From Galeruca laticollis (lineage: Eukaryota > Arthropoda > Insecta > Coleoptera > Chrysomelidae), in contig OY998176.1 in NCBI GenBank assembly GCA_963921935.1, forward strand, positions 174,216,445-174,280,444: 64,000 nucleotides of DNA, in the 5' to 3' direction. Below, piece after piece: positions 22,246 through 33,861 of the stretch (position 1 is the stretch's first letter; every line of letters starts with the position of its first letter). Both the position numbers and the translations under genes were made by a program. The notes below the pieces were generated by a model. The model had not been told where the DNA came from. It made no database searches and was given only the letters and a program-made list of their open reading frames with translations.

Positions 22246-23010
22246 CTACAGCTCCCCTTCCAGTTCCAGGGTTGTAATGAACTCTAGTATTTGGGACGGC
22301 TTCAACGAGGTTAGATCCTCACTCTCACAAGTTTCGTGTTCGAAACATTTCTTGCGTTGATCCGGAGTTTCATCCTCCTCCCCACAGAATCTACAGCCGT
22401 CAATTTCTGCTAGACCTATTCTCATTAAGTGCTTCCTAAAGCGGCAATATCCTGTAAGAAAGCCCGTGAGGAGATGTAGCTTGTTTTTACTGAGATCCAA
22501 ATATTTCCTGGATCTAGCAGTGTCAAAGTTCCGCAGGAACTTTTTGGAATGTTCTAGCCCGGGAAGGTACCGCAAGAGTGCTTCTCTTTTGTGCTCCTTT
22601 CATGGCAAGTGTAGTGGCCTCTTCATTTCCCGTGATTCCCTAATGGCCAGGAACTCAGACTAAAGAGACCCTTTTATACTTGTCTAATTCTTCAAGTTTT
22701 CTTTGGGACTCCCATGCCAACTTTGAGTCAATGACATGAGAGCTCACTGCTTTGATAGCTGCTTGACTAGCAGATTGGATCGATATGTCACATTATTGAT
22801 AGTTTCTTTCTAAGTTCATTTCCACGCATCTTTCGATCGCAACTATTTCTGCCTAAAAGGCGCTCGGAAATGAGCCTAACGATAATGAGTATCCGGTGCC
22901 AGTCCCGAACACTCCAGCGCCTGCTCCAGTGGTGGTTTTTGAACCATCTGTATACCATCTAATGGTGATTTCTTTGAGTGAGCGGTGTATTCCCTTTCCC
23001 AGTCTGTCAT
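22246..23010 (-). pseudogene. LINE RNase H domain and C-terminal Cys motif (I/R1-like)
   Basis: On the minus strand: TIRWYTDGSKTTTGAGAGVF (first Asp), AEIVAIERCVEMNLERN (Glu), then QSASQAAIKAV where SDSQAAI is expected, and VPGH.GITGNEEATTLA where the final Asp is Thr. It is followed by LTGFLTGYCRFRKHL and DGCRFCGEEDETPDQRKKC, the usual C-terminal end of I/R1-type LINEs. Two of four catalytic acidic residues are lost, and stops occur at the Gln before AEIVAI, at WVPG and after PGH. The rest of the LINE is not present nearby. Confidence 0.8.
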
Positions 23011-25159
23011 CTCATTTAGCATCGTAGTGAAATTTTGTTCGATACTTTATACCTAATAAGTCATGTCATAATATAAAAGAAATATTTCAAGTTGAGATCA
23101 GATGTGACTGTAGATATTTAATTAGTAATAAAACAATAACAAATCACAACATTCCATATAATTTTTGGAATATAAACAATGCAGGTCAGCAAACAAATTT
23201 ACTTTCGTTTTTAAGAAGATGGATAAATTAGTAACTTATTTATGTTGTTGATTGAAAAACGGAAGTGAGTTTTATTTGAGATCTCGAACGAATTGTTTCA
23301 TATAAAATAAATTTACTTGATAAAGTATGAAGATTTTAATTTATGACAGTAACATGTCATGATTATTGGTGACAGATATTCAATTAAAATATATTAGAAA
23401 TGTCAGAGTATCATTAAATATCCTTTTGTAATTAAACGAATACAGTCACAGATAACAACTAGGTTAATAATCTGGAAAAATAATAATAATGAAAAGTTCA
23501 ATTTATATAATACTTAAATTTTATTGAAATATTTTATATTTTATAGTTAACTGAACTCACCTGAGATAAGAGAGATTATTAAAAGCCGGCGAATATTTTG
23601 ACTTTGAGTGTCAGTGTTTGAATGCTGTTAAATATGTGTGGATTAAGCTGCATGTACAATATTTAGGTATCTATCTCACGAAATTTCCAATGGGAGATTT
23701 CAATTTATTTCCACCCGTATAATTCTGTTACTCATAGTTTACGTTTACACTGTCGAACTCAACAATAGAGACGCTAATAGATTAGTTGTAGAAACAGCAG
23801 TCTAGTAAATTCTCTATACATAAATAGTTGAACCTTCATAAATATAATCCCCACAAACAATATTTATTCACCCTAACAGTTGAAATAAACATATATTAAT
23901 AAAGCCTTTTGAACCACTATATGATTTTCCTACATTTCTAATTTACTGTCATTGTACACAATAATTCCTTTTAATGAACGTTTTCTGCGTCCTGATCCTG
24001 AAGCAGGGCAAATCTTGTTAACATCTCCTTTATCTCACAACAGGATGAATCTAACCGTGCTGTAATAGGGTAAATACAATGGATGTGGCTCAGTATCACA
24101 ACGCCGTTCCAGACAAGAACAAGCTTCGGGGTATATCCATCTACACTGAATCTAAACTAGAATACAGAGAACGAAGGTATTATATAGAATATTGTTGCAC
24201 CTTACATTCGTGTGTTGTTTGATAGAATATATTATAAATTACAGAGTTATAGTAGAGATACAAGTTTAGAAAGTTTGGTTATTAGGTGTTGTGGGTATAC
24301 CATTATATTGTTTATTTCTGTGTAATTCAATTATAAATTTTAGCTGTTTTAATGAGTGAACATTCATTCAAGTTTCAAAGAGCCGGAAAATAATTTTTTT
24401 CTGGACACGAAAATTCTCATTGCTGGAACCAAAATGAGAAACTCATTATTATTATTGATTTCAGTTTTGTCATGTTGTTAGACTTTGACTAGCATTTTGT
24501 AGTAAATGAAACAACGAGCCAATTCTCTTGATCTTTACCCGAATCCGTTCATCAGGAAAGTTTTAAAATATGTTTTTTACAGGGATAAGATAATCGAAGT
24601 AATTGGAATTAACAGTCGAGTATTCAGCCCAACCGCTAGAAAAATCCAATATTTTCAAAAGTGCAAGGTTTTGATTGGAAGGGCTGGACTATTTCTCCTT
24701 TAATTTCGTCAAATTGAGGTGAAGAAGAGTAGAAAAGTTTTATCAGACTTATTGCTAAAATTGTCTCTACACACGAATGAACTGTAGATGCTAGACCTAA
24801 AAATGTGATGATCAAGTCAATATGTCTTAAGCAAATATTGCATTCTTTAGATAAGTGTATTGAATTTCGTATTCTTTTTCATATTTTATAAATAGTTTCT
24901 ACTCGGACATGCGTAGTTTCATGTTCTTCTAGCTTGATGATTACCAATTTATATTCTAATTGCTAGTTGCACGTACTAGTCACAACCAGTTGCTTGAGAA
25001 AATTAGAGATTACCATTTTTTTCTGCTTGACTATGATTTGATTCATATATTTATGTAGAAGTTCGTTTCAATTCTACACGGAAACGTTGTGAGTTATTTA
25101 AAACTAGAATAACATATATTCGTCAAATGTGACTGACAATAGATTAAATAAAAACTCAA
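23011..25159. other. AT-rich, no recognisable gene
   Basis: Short ORFs such as 24506-24703 have no motif. A small GC-richer stretch at 23990-24130 is non-coding in all frames. 23560-23640 may be a diverged Gypsy LTR remnant. Confidence 0.5.
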
Positions 25160-25400
25160 AGTCAATATGCCACCAATTTTCAATTTATTGAATTCAGCTA
25201 CTAGTTTCGGCTTTTATTGGTCATCTTCTGGCTACGTAAGTAAAAAGAATAGCTAGGCAAAAAACGTCCCAGTTGAAGAAAGGATAAGTGTAGCAAAGTA
25301 ATGGAAAGGATTAATTAGCGAATTGAAGTTATATATGAGTTATATTTAGATTGTAACATATAGAAAAATTTAGGCCAGTAGATCTAAAGTGAAACGAGGA
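25160..25400 (-). mobile_element. Penelope-like pseudo-LTR remnant
   Basis: The block caaagtcaatatg.cac...gctactagtttcggc, then ggtcat.ttc, aaacgtcccagtt and gtaacatatagaaaaattt matches the 37310-37640 and 38690-39010 arms in the same order, at lower identity. It represents a third, older copy of that terminal repeat, without an associated coding region. Confidence 0.6.
25200..25231 (-). ncRNA. degenerate hammerhead-like core in the Penelope pseudo-LTR
   Basis: On the minus strand the core reads CCAGAAGATGACC, a loop AATAAAA, then a single G pairing region and CCGAAACTAGT. The CGAAAC box is perfect; the CTGANGA box has one change (CAGAAGA). Stem II is weakened (ACC against G-C). Probably no longer active. 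Confidence 0.4.
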
Positions 25401-25769
25401 TAGATGAAGGTTAGTGTCCAAATGATAGTTGAAGATTGGAAATTTTTATTGTCATGTACGAACTGCTTGTTATAGGAGTGGAGTTCGAATATAATTAGAA
25501 GAGTGTAAAAATTGAACCATGAAAGTAGCTTTCTTCCATTTGTAATAGTAAATAATGGAACAGAAAGTATCACAATTCAAGGTATCCTAAATCACTGTTG
25601 TAAACTTCACTGGACTAATTTAAATGGATTCGTCGGGATTAGGGTTCTAGTTCAACTCTTCATTTCAGAAAATGGAATAATTCAAGAACAACAAAATCTA
25701 GGTATCCAAAGTTGGCATATTTTCCCATGTAGAATTAAATTTCTCTAAAAATGAAAATAATGTCGTACT
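25401..25769. other. no gene seen
   Basis: The 78-codon ORF at 25512-25748 contains no motif and runs into the satellite flank. Confidence 0.5.
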
Positions 25770-25990
25770 TCAAGTACCATAGCACCCGTTGTACTGGCTA
25801 TGGTGAGCTGAAAATCAAAAGGGGTTCATAGGTGAAGTACTGAACAATATTCAATCATAAAATTGCTGACTTATTGCACTCCGGAGGCTGTATCGTGCTA
25901 ATAAGACATGTAACGAAAAGTGTCCGACGACAACGACGACGACAGCGTCGGTGACATACACACACGATTTTTTTGTAAAAACCGTTTTTT
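25770..25990. repeat. satellite A monomer with flank
   Basis: Contains cacccgttgtactggctatg at 25783 and cactccggaggctgtatcgt at 25877, the two halves of the 170-bp unit seen at 4.9 kb. It is followed by acacacgatttttttgtaaaaacc, like the flank at 5.2 kb. Confidence 0.7.
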
Positions 25991-26150
25991 CGAGTTGCTC
26001 TTGATAAAAATCTTTTAACTTTTTTTCGGATATACCAATACTTCACTCGCATATTAGATAGGTTGGGCGGGAAAGTAAAAATGTGATAAAATATTTATTT
26101 ATGTATTTATTTACAGATTCACCATTAAGAATTAACTACAATAATTATAA

Positions 26151-26380
26151 CATTGCATTACATTACATTACATTACATTACATTACATTACATTACATTA
26201 CATTACATTACATTACATTACATTACATTACATTACATTACATTACATTACATTACATTACATTACATTACATTACATTACATTACATTACATTACATTA
26301 CATTACATTACATTACATTACATTACATTACATTACATTACATTAAATTACATTACATTACATTGCATTACATTACATTA
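26151..26380. repeat. (CATTA)n microsatellite, 46 units
   Basis: 230 bases of pentanucleotide CATTA with only three variant units (cattg at 26151, aatta near 26346, cattg near 26361). It lies exactly at the 3' end of the minus-strand LINE, where it reads (TAATG)n. It is best explained as the expanded simple-repeat tail of that LINE. Confidence 0.95.
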
Positions 26381-26399
26381 CAGTGAACTAACCTAAGAA

Positions 26400-28380
26400 T
26401 CTACTCGTACATTCCTAAGTGAGTTCTTAAACATACTTGAAGCGTTAACAAAAGGATCAATGTTATATTTATTAAACCATCTCAAACCTCTAGAAACAGG
26501 TGAGTCGTAACCGTAATTTATGTTATGATTTTTTGTTGAAAATAATGGAGGATTCGTATTTCAATGATAAGTAACAAGAAGGTTAATTTGATTCAAAAGA
26601 AAGGGACAATCAACTCCCCCAGATAAGATTATATAAACTAATATCGTGTTGTGATGAAAGTTAGGTTTAGAGTGTTTAAAGTATTATGGTAATCGAATTG
26701 CCTATACATAGCCATTTTTAATGGAATATATTACAGAAATCTGATTTCAATATTTTCAATTCTTAAAATGTCACATTTATAATAAGGAGACCACACTACA
26801 GAGGCGTACTCTGAATGAGGTCTTACTAAAGAATAGTACAGTGTTTTAAGAGTATTACAAGAAAATTGCTTGCCGTTTCTCATCAGAAACCCCAACATTT
26901 TACTTCTTCTAGCAGAGACAATATTCATGTCACTTTTGAATGATAATTGCTGGTCAATTGTTACCCCATGGTATTTTATTCTGTTGATCCAATCGAGAAC
27001 CATACCATTGATGTTATAATCATAGATAAGAAGATGTTATGATCTCGAGAAACTGATAATATGACATTTCTCTATATTGAGTTGTGAATTGTTTGTTATG
27101 TACGGATCAAATAATGGATCTCTGGACTCTGGAGAACCTGAATATCCAATATATCAGTATTTGGAAGAAATAATTCAAGATCATCAGCAACCATTGAATA
27201 TTTAGCATGTTGAAGATGGTCACATATATCGTTCACAAACAGGTTGAATAACAATGAACCACAATGTGAGCCCCGTGGAACACCAGAGGCAACAGTAATA
27301 GTGTTTGAAATATAATTGTTTGATCCGACACATTGATAACGCTGAGTAAGAAAACTCTCGATCCAATTCAAAATGTGAGTGCCAAAGCCTAATGCTTTCA
27401 GTTTTTCTATAAGTAACAAATGGTTAACTCTATCAAATGCTTTGGAGAAGGCTATAGAGAGTATAAATTTGGATACCACTCTCCAAAGCATCTAACAAAT
27501 ATTGCTTGTAGGAGAGTAAATTTGTGGGAGTTGATTTTCCTAAGCTAAAACCATGTTGTTGAGGAACTATTGAATTTCTGCTTGTCCATGTAAGCTCACA
27601 TGTAACTAATTTATCCATTAATTTAGGTACTGTGGATTGATTGTTCATTCCCCTGTAATTTGAGACATTTTCCCTATCACCAAATTTTAATATGGGGGTA
27701 ATATAACTAATTTTCCAGTAGTCAGGATAAACACCACAATTGAGGGATAAACTGAACAGAAAATGAATTGGTCCCGTTAATGTACAAACACAGTTTTTTG
27801 ATAATACTGGTGGTATGCCATCTGTACCACTCGAGTACTTGAGTTTCAAGTTTTGGATGCAATCGAATACATCAGTTAAACCAATATTGATTTTATTAAC
27901 GTCGACAGTATTTATACTGGTGAAATTAGGTATTCTACAGTCAGCGCGAGTATAAGCGCTGTGCGAATAAGTTTACTGATTCACTACCATTAGAGCTAGA
28001 GATATCATACAAATACATTGTTTGAGGATATGATGATGATGATGATCTACGAAGGTTTGAAATATGTTTCCAAAAATAATTAGGACTTTGTTGAATGTCA
28101 AATTCTATTTTTTCCAAATCTCGTCGATGATGCAAACTACTAAGTTCTTTACATTAAGAACGTAACAAAATTCATTGTAAGTGCGATGATCATTTGTTCC
28201 TTTAAATTCTATATGTAATCGTTTCTTTTTGAAAACTAGTTATTTCAACTCATGAGAAAACCAAATAGGAAAATTTGTTGTTCTGAAACACTTAATGAGA
28301 ACATAAAGATTAATACCATCATATAATATTTCATAAAAAAATTCAACTGCAAAATTAACATCATTCAGTGTATACTAGTA
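26400..28380 (-). pseudogene. LINE reverse transcriptase
   Basis: Minus strand, in order: a linker FPIWFSHELK.LVFKKKRLH; LKYSSGTDGIPPVLSKNC (fingers, normally K..GPDGI); WKISYITPILKFGDRENVSN; YRGMNNQSTVPKLMDKLV; AFSKAFDRVNHLLLIEKL (first catalytic Asp); SGVPRGSHCGSLLFNLFVND; and YSMVADDLELFL, where the FADD/YADD box reads VADD. The thumb continues in 26731-27003 (INRIKYHGVTIDQQLSFKSD) and further C-terminal sequence runs to about 26400 with stops. The catalytic Asp pair is kept, but there are at least three frame breaks (near 27450, 27100 and 27000). Confidence 0.88.
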
Positions 28381-30654
28381 TGTTACAGGAACAGTAGATT
28401 GTTAGGTAGAGTTGACTCTGCCTAGCAAAAGTGAACTTTTACTGAAGATATCAGTAAGAATTGTTATGAAAGAAGCAGGTCAACATTTCCTAGGAAGAGT
28501 TAACTATGTCGGCTATGGTTTAGTAAAAGTTGATTCCGAGTTGTTGCTCTCTTGCATGCGCATATTTTTGTTTTCATTAATACAGCTGCATTCGTCTAGT
28601 GTTGTTGATTACTTGTCTATTTGCTGTAGCTGACAAGAGTGACCAAGAATTCAGTGTGTCTCTATATTTTAAGAATTAGTTTTAGTGCGTGATAATTATG
28701 TAAGACTCAAAGGAATAACTGTTTCGGAAAGAAGTAAGGCTAGAACGCTCAAGTTCCAAGGTAAATTCATTGACATTGACCAGGTTAAATTATGATAGCT
28801 ATATACAAAAAGTAAAAAACCTAGAAACTTCGAGTGAAAAAGAGGTTTTTAAGACTATATGACATAATTTAGGTGAATGGTATTACAAAACTAATACACC
28901 CTGTCACAGACCAAGAAAACATAAGGTATTATGTTTCTGATGAAGAGCTTTTTGGAGTCCTTAATGAAGCGCATATATCCACTGGACATAGAGGAAGAGA
29001 TCGTATGATTCAGAAATTGAGAGGAAAATTCCAAAATGTTACTACAAAAGACTTTTCACTATTTTTAAGCTTATGCGAACCTTGTGTTCAAAAATAGAAA
29101 AAAAAGGACTGGTTGTGAAGCCTTTGTTATCCAAAGAAATGAATTCACGATGTCAAGTGGATCTGATTGACTTTCAGTCGCAACCCGATGAAGATTTCAA
29201 ATTCATACCGGTGTGCCAGGATCATTAGACGAGGTTTGTTGTTCTAAGACCATTGAAATCAAAGACTGCAGACGAAGTGTGTGATAACATTATTGATATT
29301 TTTACTTTGTTAGGCGCTCCTTGTATTTTACAGTCAGACAATAGCAGGGAATTTGTAAATTAAATTATTGACAGTCTGGTTAACACATGGCCAAACTTCA
29401 AAATGGTGCAAGGCAAACCGCGAGATAGTCAATGTCAAGGTAGTGTTGAGAGAGCCAAGCAGGATATAAAGAATATGATAACCACCTGGATGCAAGACCA
29501 CAAAACATCAAGATGAAGTGAAGGATTAAAGTTTATTCAACTCATGAAAAACAGTGCATTGCATAGTGGGATAAAAAGATCACCGTATGAGGTAATGTTC
29601 GGTTACCCCCCGTGACATGGCTTATTTACCTAAAAACTACCTACTGAGGTATTGGCAAATTTAGAAACAGAAGAGGATCTTCAATGCGCTAATAATCAAA
29701 TTCAGAAACAAGAACAACAAGATAAAAAACTTGAAAATAACGGAAATTTAAATTCTAATGAAATTTAAACTATCCAAAATTTATCAAGTGGAGAAAATTC
29801 GCTAATAGATGATAGTGATTATCTCCTTACTGACCTGGATGAGTCTACCAAGGCCATCGAGAAGCAGAGTAATGAAGCTTTTCACTGCCTCGAAGAGGAA
29901 GTTAAACGCATGAAAAAAACCTGAGATCAAATTCATCCGCCTCTAGAAAAAGGAACATCAGTTCGAATTCCTGTTCCAGATGTTGACAGCGGAAGAGGAG
30001 ATGCCCGATCTATCCTGGGCGTGATCCTGGAGATTGTGGATGATGGATATTATCTAATCGGAACAAGAAATGGAATTCTGAATCAGCTTTTCTCAAGGTA
30101 ATTTATCTCTCTCTCTCTCTATGCCTTCCTCTTTCTCTTCATTTATCCCTGCCCAATATATTAAAATTAATGTTCAATGGTGATATTTTCTTAGGTCTCC
30201 ACTCAGTAATTTTCCCACAAATATTATCTTGGAAAATGAAGTCCCTATGGATAAAACAATAGCTGTAAGGACTGCTGCAACTTCTCAATCACTTGGAAGT
30301 GGACAAGGATTTTTTAAATTCTCTTGCAACACTAAATGCAAATCCAAGAAATGCATGTTTGAGAAAAAAAGATGTGCTCTACAACTCAAAGTGTCACAAG
30401 TCATTACCGTGCTGTAATAAATGATAAACATTTCTAACTTTCTTTGTATTATTTTGATTTGTTTTTCATTTCACTTTTACTAGCTCAAGGCAGTAAGAGT
30501 ATACTCGCCCTAGGTATAATCAACTCTGGCTAGTGAATGTTGATCAAAATTCATCAATTTCGTTTTTAATCGACATTTACTGAAAATACCAGTAAGAGTC
30601 GACTTTTTCAATGTCGAGTCAACTCTTTCTGGGAAATTTACTTTTCCTATAACA
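28381..30654 (+). mobile_element. Ginger-like DNA transposon nested in the LINE, with terminal inverted repeats
   Basis: The left end tgttacaggaacagtagatt and the reverse complement of the right end (tgttataggaaaagtaaatt) match. Similarity continues inward through agagttgactc and ttactg...tcagtaa for about 90 bases. Inside lies a retroviral-type integrase gene. The element interrupts the minus-strand LINE, so it is younger than the LINE. Total length is 2274 bases. A target duplication is not clear. Confidence 0.75.
28873..30417 (+). pseudogene. integrase-type transposase (KRBA2/Ginger-like), decayed
   Basis: The N-terminal zinc domain has LNEAHISTGHRGRDRMIQKL and LCEPCVQK (HHCC). The core follows in another frame: SRCQVDLIDFQSQPDEDFKF (Asp near 29160), GAPCILQSDNSREFVN (Asp near 29338), GKPRDSQCQGSVERAKQDIK (Glu near 29447), giving D-D-36-E with all three acids kept. 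Then FIQLMKNSALHSGIKRSPYE. The C-terminal part reads ILGVILEIVDDGYYLIGTRN, an intron (GT at 30100 to AG at 30195) and SCNTKCKSKKCMFEKKRCAL, a Cys-rich ending. This matches the KRAB-A-domain-containing-2-like integrase family of Ginger elements. Many stops and shifts make it non-functional. Confidence 0.7.
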
Positions 30655-31300
30655 TATACATAAAACTCCAGTCCACTAATGCAGAATAATCCATTATACC
30701 TGTTATATTCATACTTCTGAAATCATAATAATAGTTATCAAATTGTAATGATTTATCAGCATCAGCGATACTTATTACAAAGGTGTAGGCATTATTATGA
30801 TAATTCACATTATCAAGAAAATCAACGGCTGCTGCCAAACCAGTTGTTGTTGAATGGGAGAAAAGAAGATCTAAAAACATACCATTATTATTGGGTGAAT
30901 TATTCAATTGAGTTATTCCAAGAGCACTAAAATTATCGACAATAAATTTTCCAATTGATGAATCTGGGCATACACAATCCAAACCATCGCTACCCGCAAT
31001 CCAAATTAAGTCAGGTTATATTATGATCTCCAAAAATAAATAATCCATGATCAGAATTTGTACTAAACAATTCAAACATACTCTCAACATGACCTTGATA
31101 AATTTCCAAATTTGACTTGGAGCATATATATAGAGCATTTCACCAAAATAATCGGATATTCATGTTCATATGGCTATGCATAAATTTTTTGGGAAAAAGT
31201 CACCATTTGCATAATAGACATCGTATAAATACAGGTCACTCACACTGTATAAATTGTACACACATGTATACGAGCAGTAGACCAAATTAATAACCCATAT
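30655..31300 (-). pseudogene. LINE APE-type endonuclease fragment
   Basis: On the minus strand: SVSDLYLYDVYYANGDFFPK, ISDYFGEMLYICSKSNLEIY, HGLFIFGDHNIT (the GDFN-type catalytic motif, here GDHN), then FIVDNFSALGITQLNNSPNN and GMFLDLLFS (normally G..LDL.F). This is the central part of an AP endonuclease as in Jockey/CR1 LINEs. The N terminus and the final catalytic His box (SDH) are not visible. It is separated from its reverse transcriptase only by the Ginger-like insertion. Confidence 0.8.
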
Positions 31301-32469
31301 TTTCAGATATTTAGGCAAGCTTGTGTTGACTACTGAAATTCACTTCATGTATTGTATATCAATCATAATATTCGTTAACCATAGTTCGCATAAAACGAGG
31401 GACCTAATCAATAAACACACTTTATCATTATGCTGTTATATTACGGTAGAATGTGATTCTCAATTTCAAATTACGCTCTTAATCCTTCCTCCACGTTTTC
31501 GCTTTTAACTTGATAAATTCCTTATTTTGAGCAGACATTGTCTCGTTGCTTAACCAAGAATTATAATGATCGGCATGTATTCATGGAAGTCTTCACGTAA
31601 TTCCTCTAATGGGTTATAAAATAGTACGTGATGTACTGAAAGAAGGGTTCGTCATAATGTACAAGTTGCTTGTTGCCTTCTCAAACATCCCTTGAACAGA
31701 GCCGCATTCGAATTTTTTATCTGGCTTTGAACAGGTAAAGCCAATATTCAGATTCATGAAATAGTCGAAAGTGTGATCGTTTTTATGTTTTTTATCATTT
31801 TATGTTTTATACGATATTTTCGGAATGGCTTATGTGAAAAGTGAAGTTTATACCGAAGTTAGTTTTGGCATGATGCAAAGTAGTAATGTGGCGTTTCTCC
31901 TATACACAAATTAAATGGCGTTTAGCCGTGGTATGTATTAGGAGTGGCATTGCAGCAATAAGCATCCACCCTAGTATGTCTACCAATTCTCCCTCGTCTC
32001 ATCTATGGATTGTCTAACGTATTCATTAAAAATATTCTATGTCCTTTTTCACAACTCCATGGATTCGTGATGATATGCTCTAGATAATAAATTCTGTTAG
32101 ATCCCTAACAGCTTCACTTTTGTAATCTCCTCCTTCTTTTGTTCTGATTTCTCTTAAAAGACCATGAGTAGGTATGAAACTGACGAATATTCGTTAGGCT
32201 ATCGTTTGCGCTTCGTTATATTTTACAGGTATCATAACCGCATGTTTTGTTAATTCGCACAATATTGAGAAATAATAACGGTTACCTTTACTACCTTTTA
32301 CAAGTTGCCTCTCTTGTGTTTATGTACACAATAGAGGATGGTTCCATCTATGTGCTTGTTATAACAAAATCCTCTTCATGGTTCAGTTGAGCGAGTACAA
32401 TGGGTCCTATTTATCCAGATAAACTGAATTTTTCATTACATTTTCAAATGAAAATAACTGTTTCAAGAT
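31301..32469. other. no gene identified; weak coding-like minus-strand stretch
   Basis: Between 31950 and 32360 the minus strand shows broken frames with protein-like composition (ITKRKR.PNEYSSVSYLLMV, HHESMEL, NEYVRQSIDETRENW) interrupted by stops. It may be an old pseudogene or transposon, but I cannot name a family. Confidence 0.3.
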
Positions 32470-33440
32470 AATACCTCAATATATTGAAAAAAATTTGAGA
32501 ATTTTGAGAAATTGACAATTGTTTCAATATAGCTATCATGGTTAGAATGACAGAAGTTACATTTCATATGATGCCTACCTGATGATTAATAATTATTTTT
32601 GGCCAGACCAAGAAGTGACCTTCCTTGTGATTGACTCAATATATAATAATAGAGAAATGAACAAGATATGGAGTTACGAATAGTAAAACTTAAATGTGAA
32701 ATTTAAGACTGTGCAATGGTATAGAAAACTATATCTGCTGATTTTTACAATTATTACTTGAGGAGACAGTTCAAAAGTGGAGAACTCCCTAGAGTTATCT
32801 GTTCATTGACGACTTCATATTCTGGGTTTCTTAAGTTTCTTATAATTCCTAGCTCTTCAATGAAATCCAGTTCTTGTTTCTTATCACAAATATGTACGAC
32901 TTCTAGTTCTGTGTTAGGTGTCAATGAATGTTTGGTGTCAAGTAGATGTTTTGCGTAGTGGGACTTATCTGGTTGATTTAATCTATATGCTCGTAAATTT
33001 TCACTGTATCTGATCTCAAAATTTCTAAAGGTTTGACCCAAATAGACAGCATTACAATCTGGACAATTAAGTTTATATATACCAGACTTCTTCAATGGAT
33101 ATTTAACAATTGTGTACTCATGTAATTTTTAGATTTAAATGAAATTGTTGAATTTGTTGCTAAATATATTATCATTGAAATATTATCAGTAATATTACCT
33201 CCATAAAATGTAACGATTTTCTAATGTAAATTTAATTTTTGGGTGTAAAATATTAATATGGTCAAAAAATACATCTAATTGTCGTTCACTACCCATAAAA
33301 TAATCTAATATGTCAACTACATTTCTATACCAATATAAGATATTTTTGAAATGTTTCCAAGCTTTCCATAAATTTTTTTACGAAAATTGGTGATATGGGA
33401 CTTCCCATTTATAAACCTCCATTTTGAATATATACCTTGT
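32470..33440 (-). pseudogene. Penelope-like element: reverse transcriptase end, GIY-YIG endonuclease and 3' region
   Basis: On the minus strand from 33440: VYIQNGGL.MGSPISPIFVKK (the MGSPLSP palm motif of Penelope reverse transcriptase), then, after decay, the 113-residue ORF 32754-33095. That ORF has SGIYKLNCPDCNAVYLGQTF (GIY, a Cys pair and YLGQT) and FEIRYSENLRAYRLNQPDKS, followed by HYAKHLLDTKHS and ELDFIEELGIIRNLRNPEYE. This is the linked endonuclease of Penelope elements. The 3' region (32470-32750) recurs at 40560-40800 and, inverted, at 39085-39180. The upstream part of the reverse transcriptase is cut off where the pogo element begins. Confidence 0.82.
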
Positions 33441-33861
33441 AGGGTAGAAGCACCATTCGTGGCCAGTTTAAGGCGTGTTTGAAAATTAGAAAATTGAACA
33501 AAAACACTGAATATTTAATTTGCGGTGAAGCTAAGGGTTGTTTTCTAGCCTGAACTATGAGAATATATTTGTGATTTGCCGATAAAAGTGAACCTGTGAA
33601 AATAGTCCTCTTGTACCATTTGTGGCCACATTGGTCCTAATATGGTATTTTAAGGACTTGTTTTTGGCCACTAATTTAGAAAACAAAAGGCAGATCAAAA
33701 GTACATAAGGAGGTAATATTTATTGTTTATTGATAATAGAATAAACAATTTTTATTTAAAAGCCCGATATTTATGGATCTCGATGACGGAAAAGTAACCT
33801 CTCGAATTTTTTTTACGGGAGGTTGAATTTTCTACATAATATCAACTTAATTATACCAAAT

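Larger units (their letters stand above)
26381..31300 (-). mobile_element. LINE (Jockey/CR1-like), minus strand, split by a Ginger-like insertion
   Basis: Endonuclease sequence (31300 to 30655) and linker plus reverse transcriptase (28380 to 26400) lie in the correct order on the minus strand. They are interrupted by 28381-30654, which encodes an unrelated integrase with its own terminal inverted repeats. Reading across the insertion, YSALVDWSFMY is followed by VYTLNDVNFAVEFFYE, a plausible continuation. The tail is the (TAATG)n run. Frameshifts and stops occur throughout. Confidence 0.85.

Noticed and set aside
26151..26380. Possible telomeric repeat
   Set aside because: The usual insect telomere unit is TTAGG. 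CATTA differs, and the tract sits at a LINE 3' end.
26083..26386. ORFs of repeated ITLHY pentapeptide
   Set aside because: They translate the (CATTA)n microsatellite and have no other protein content.
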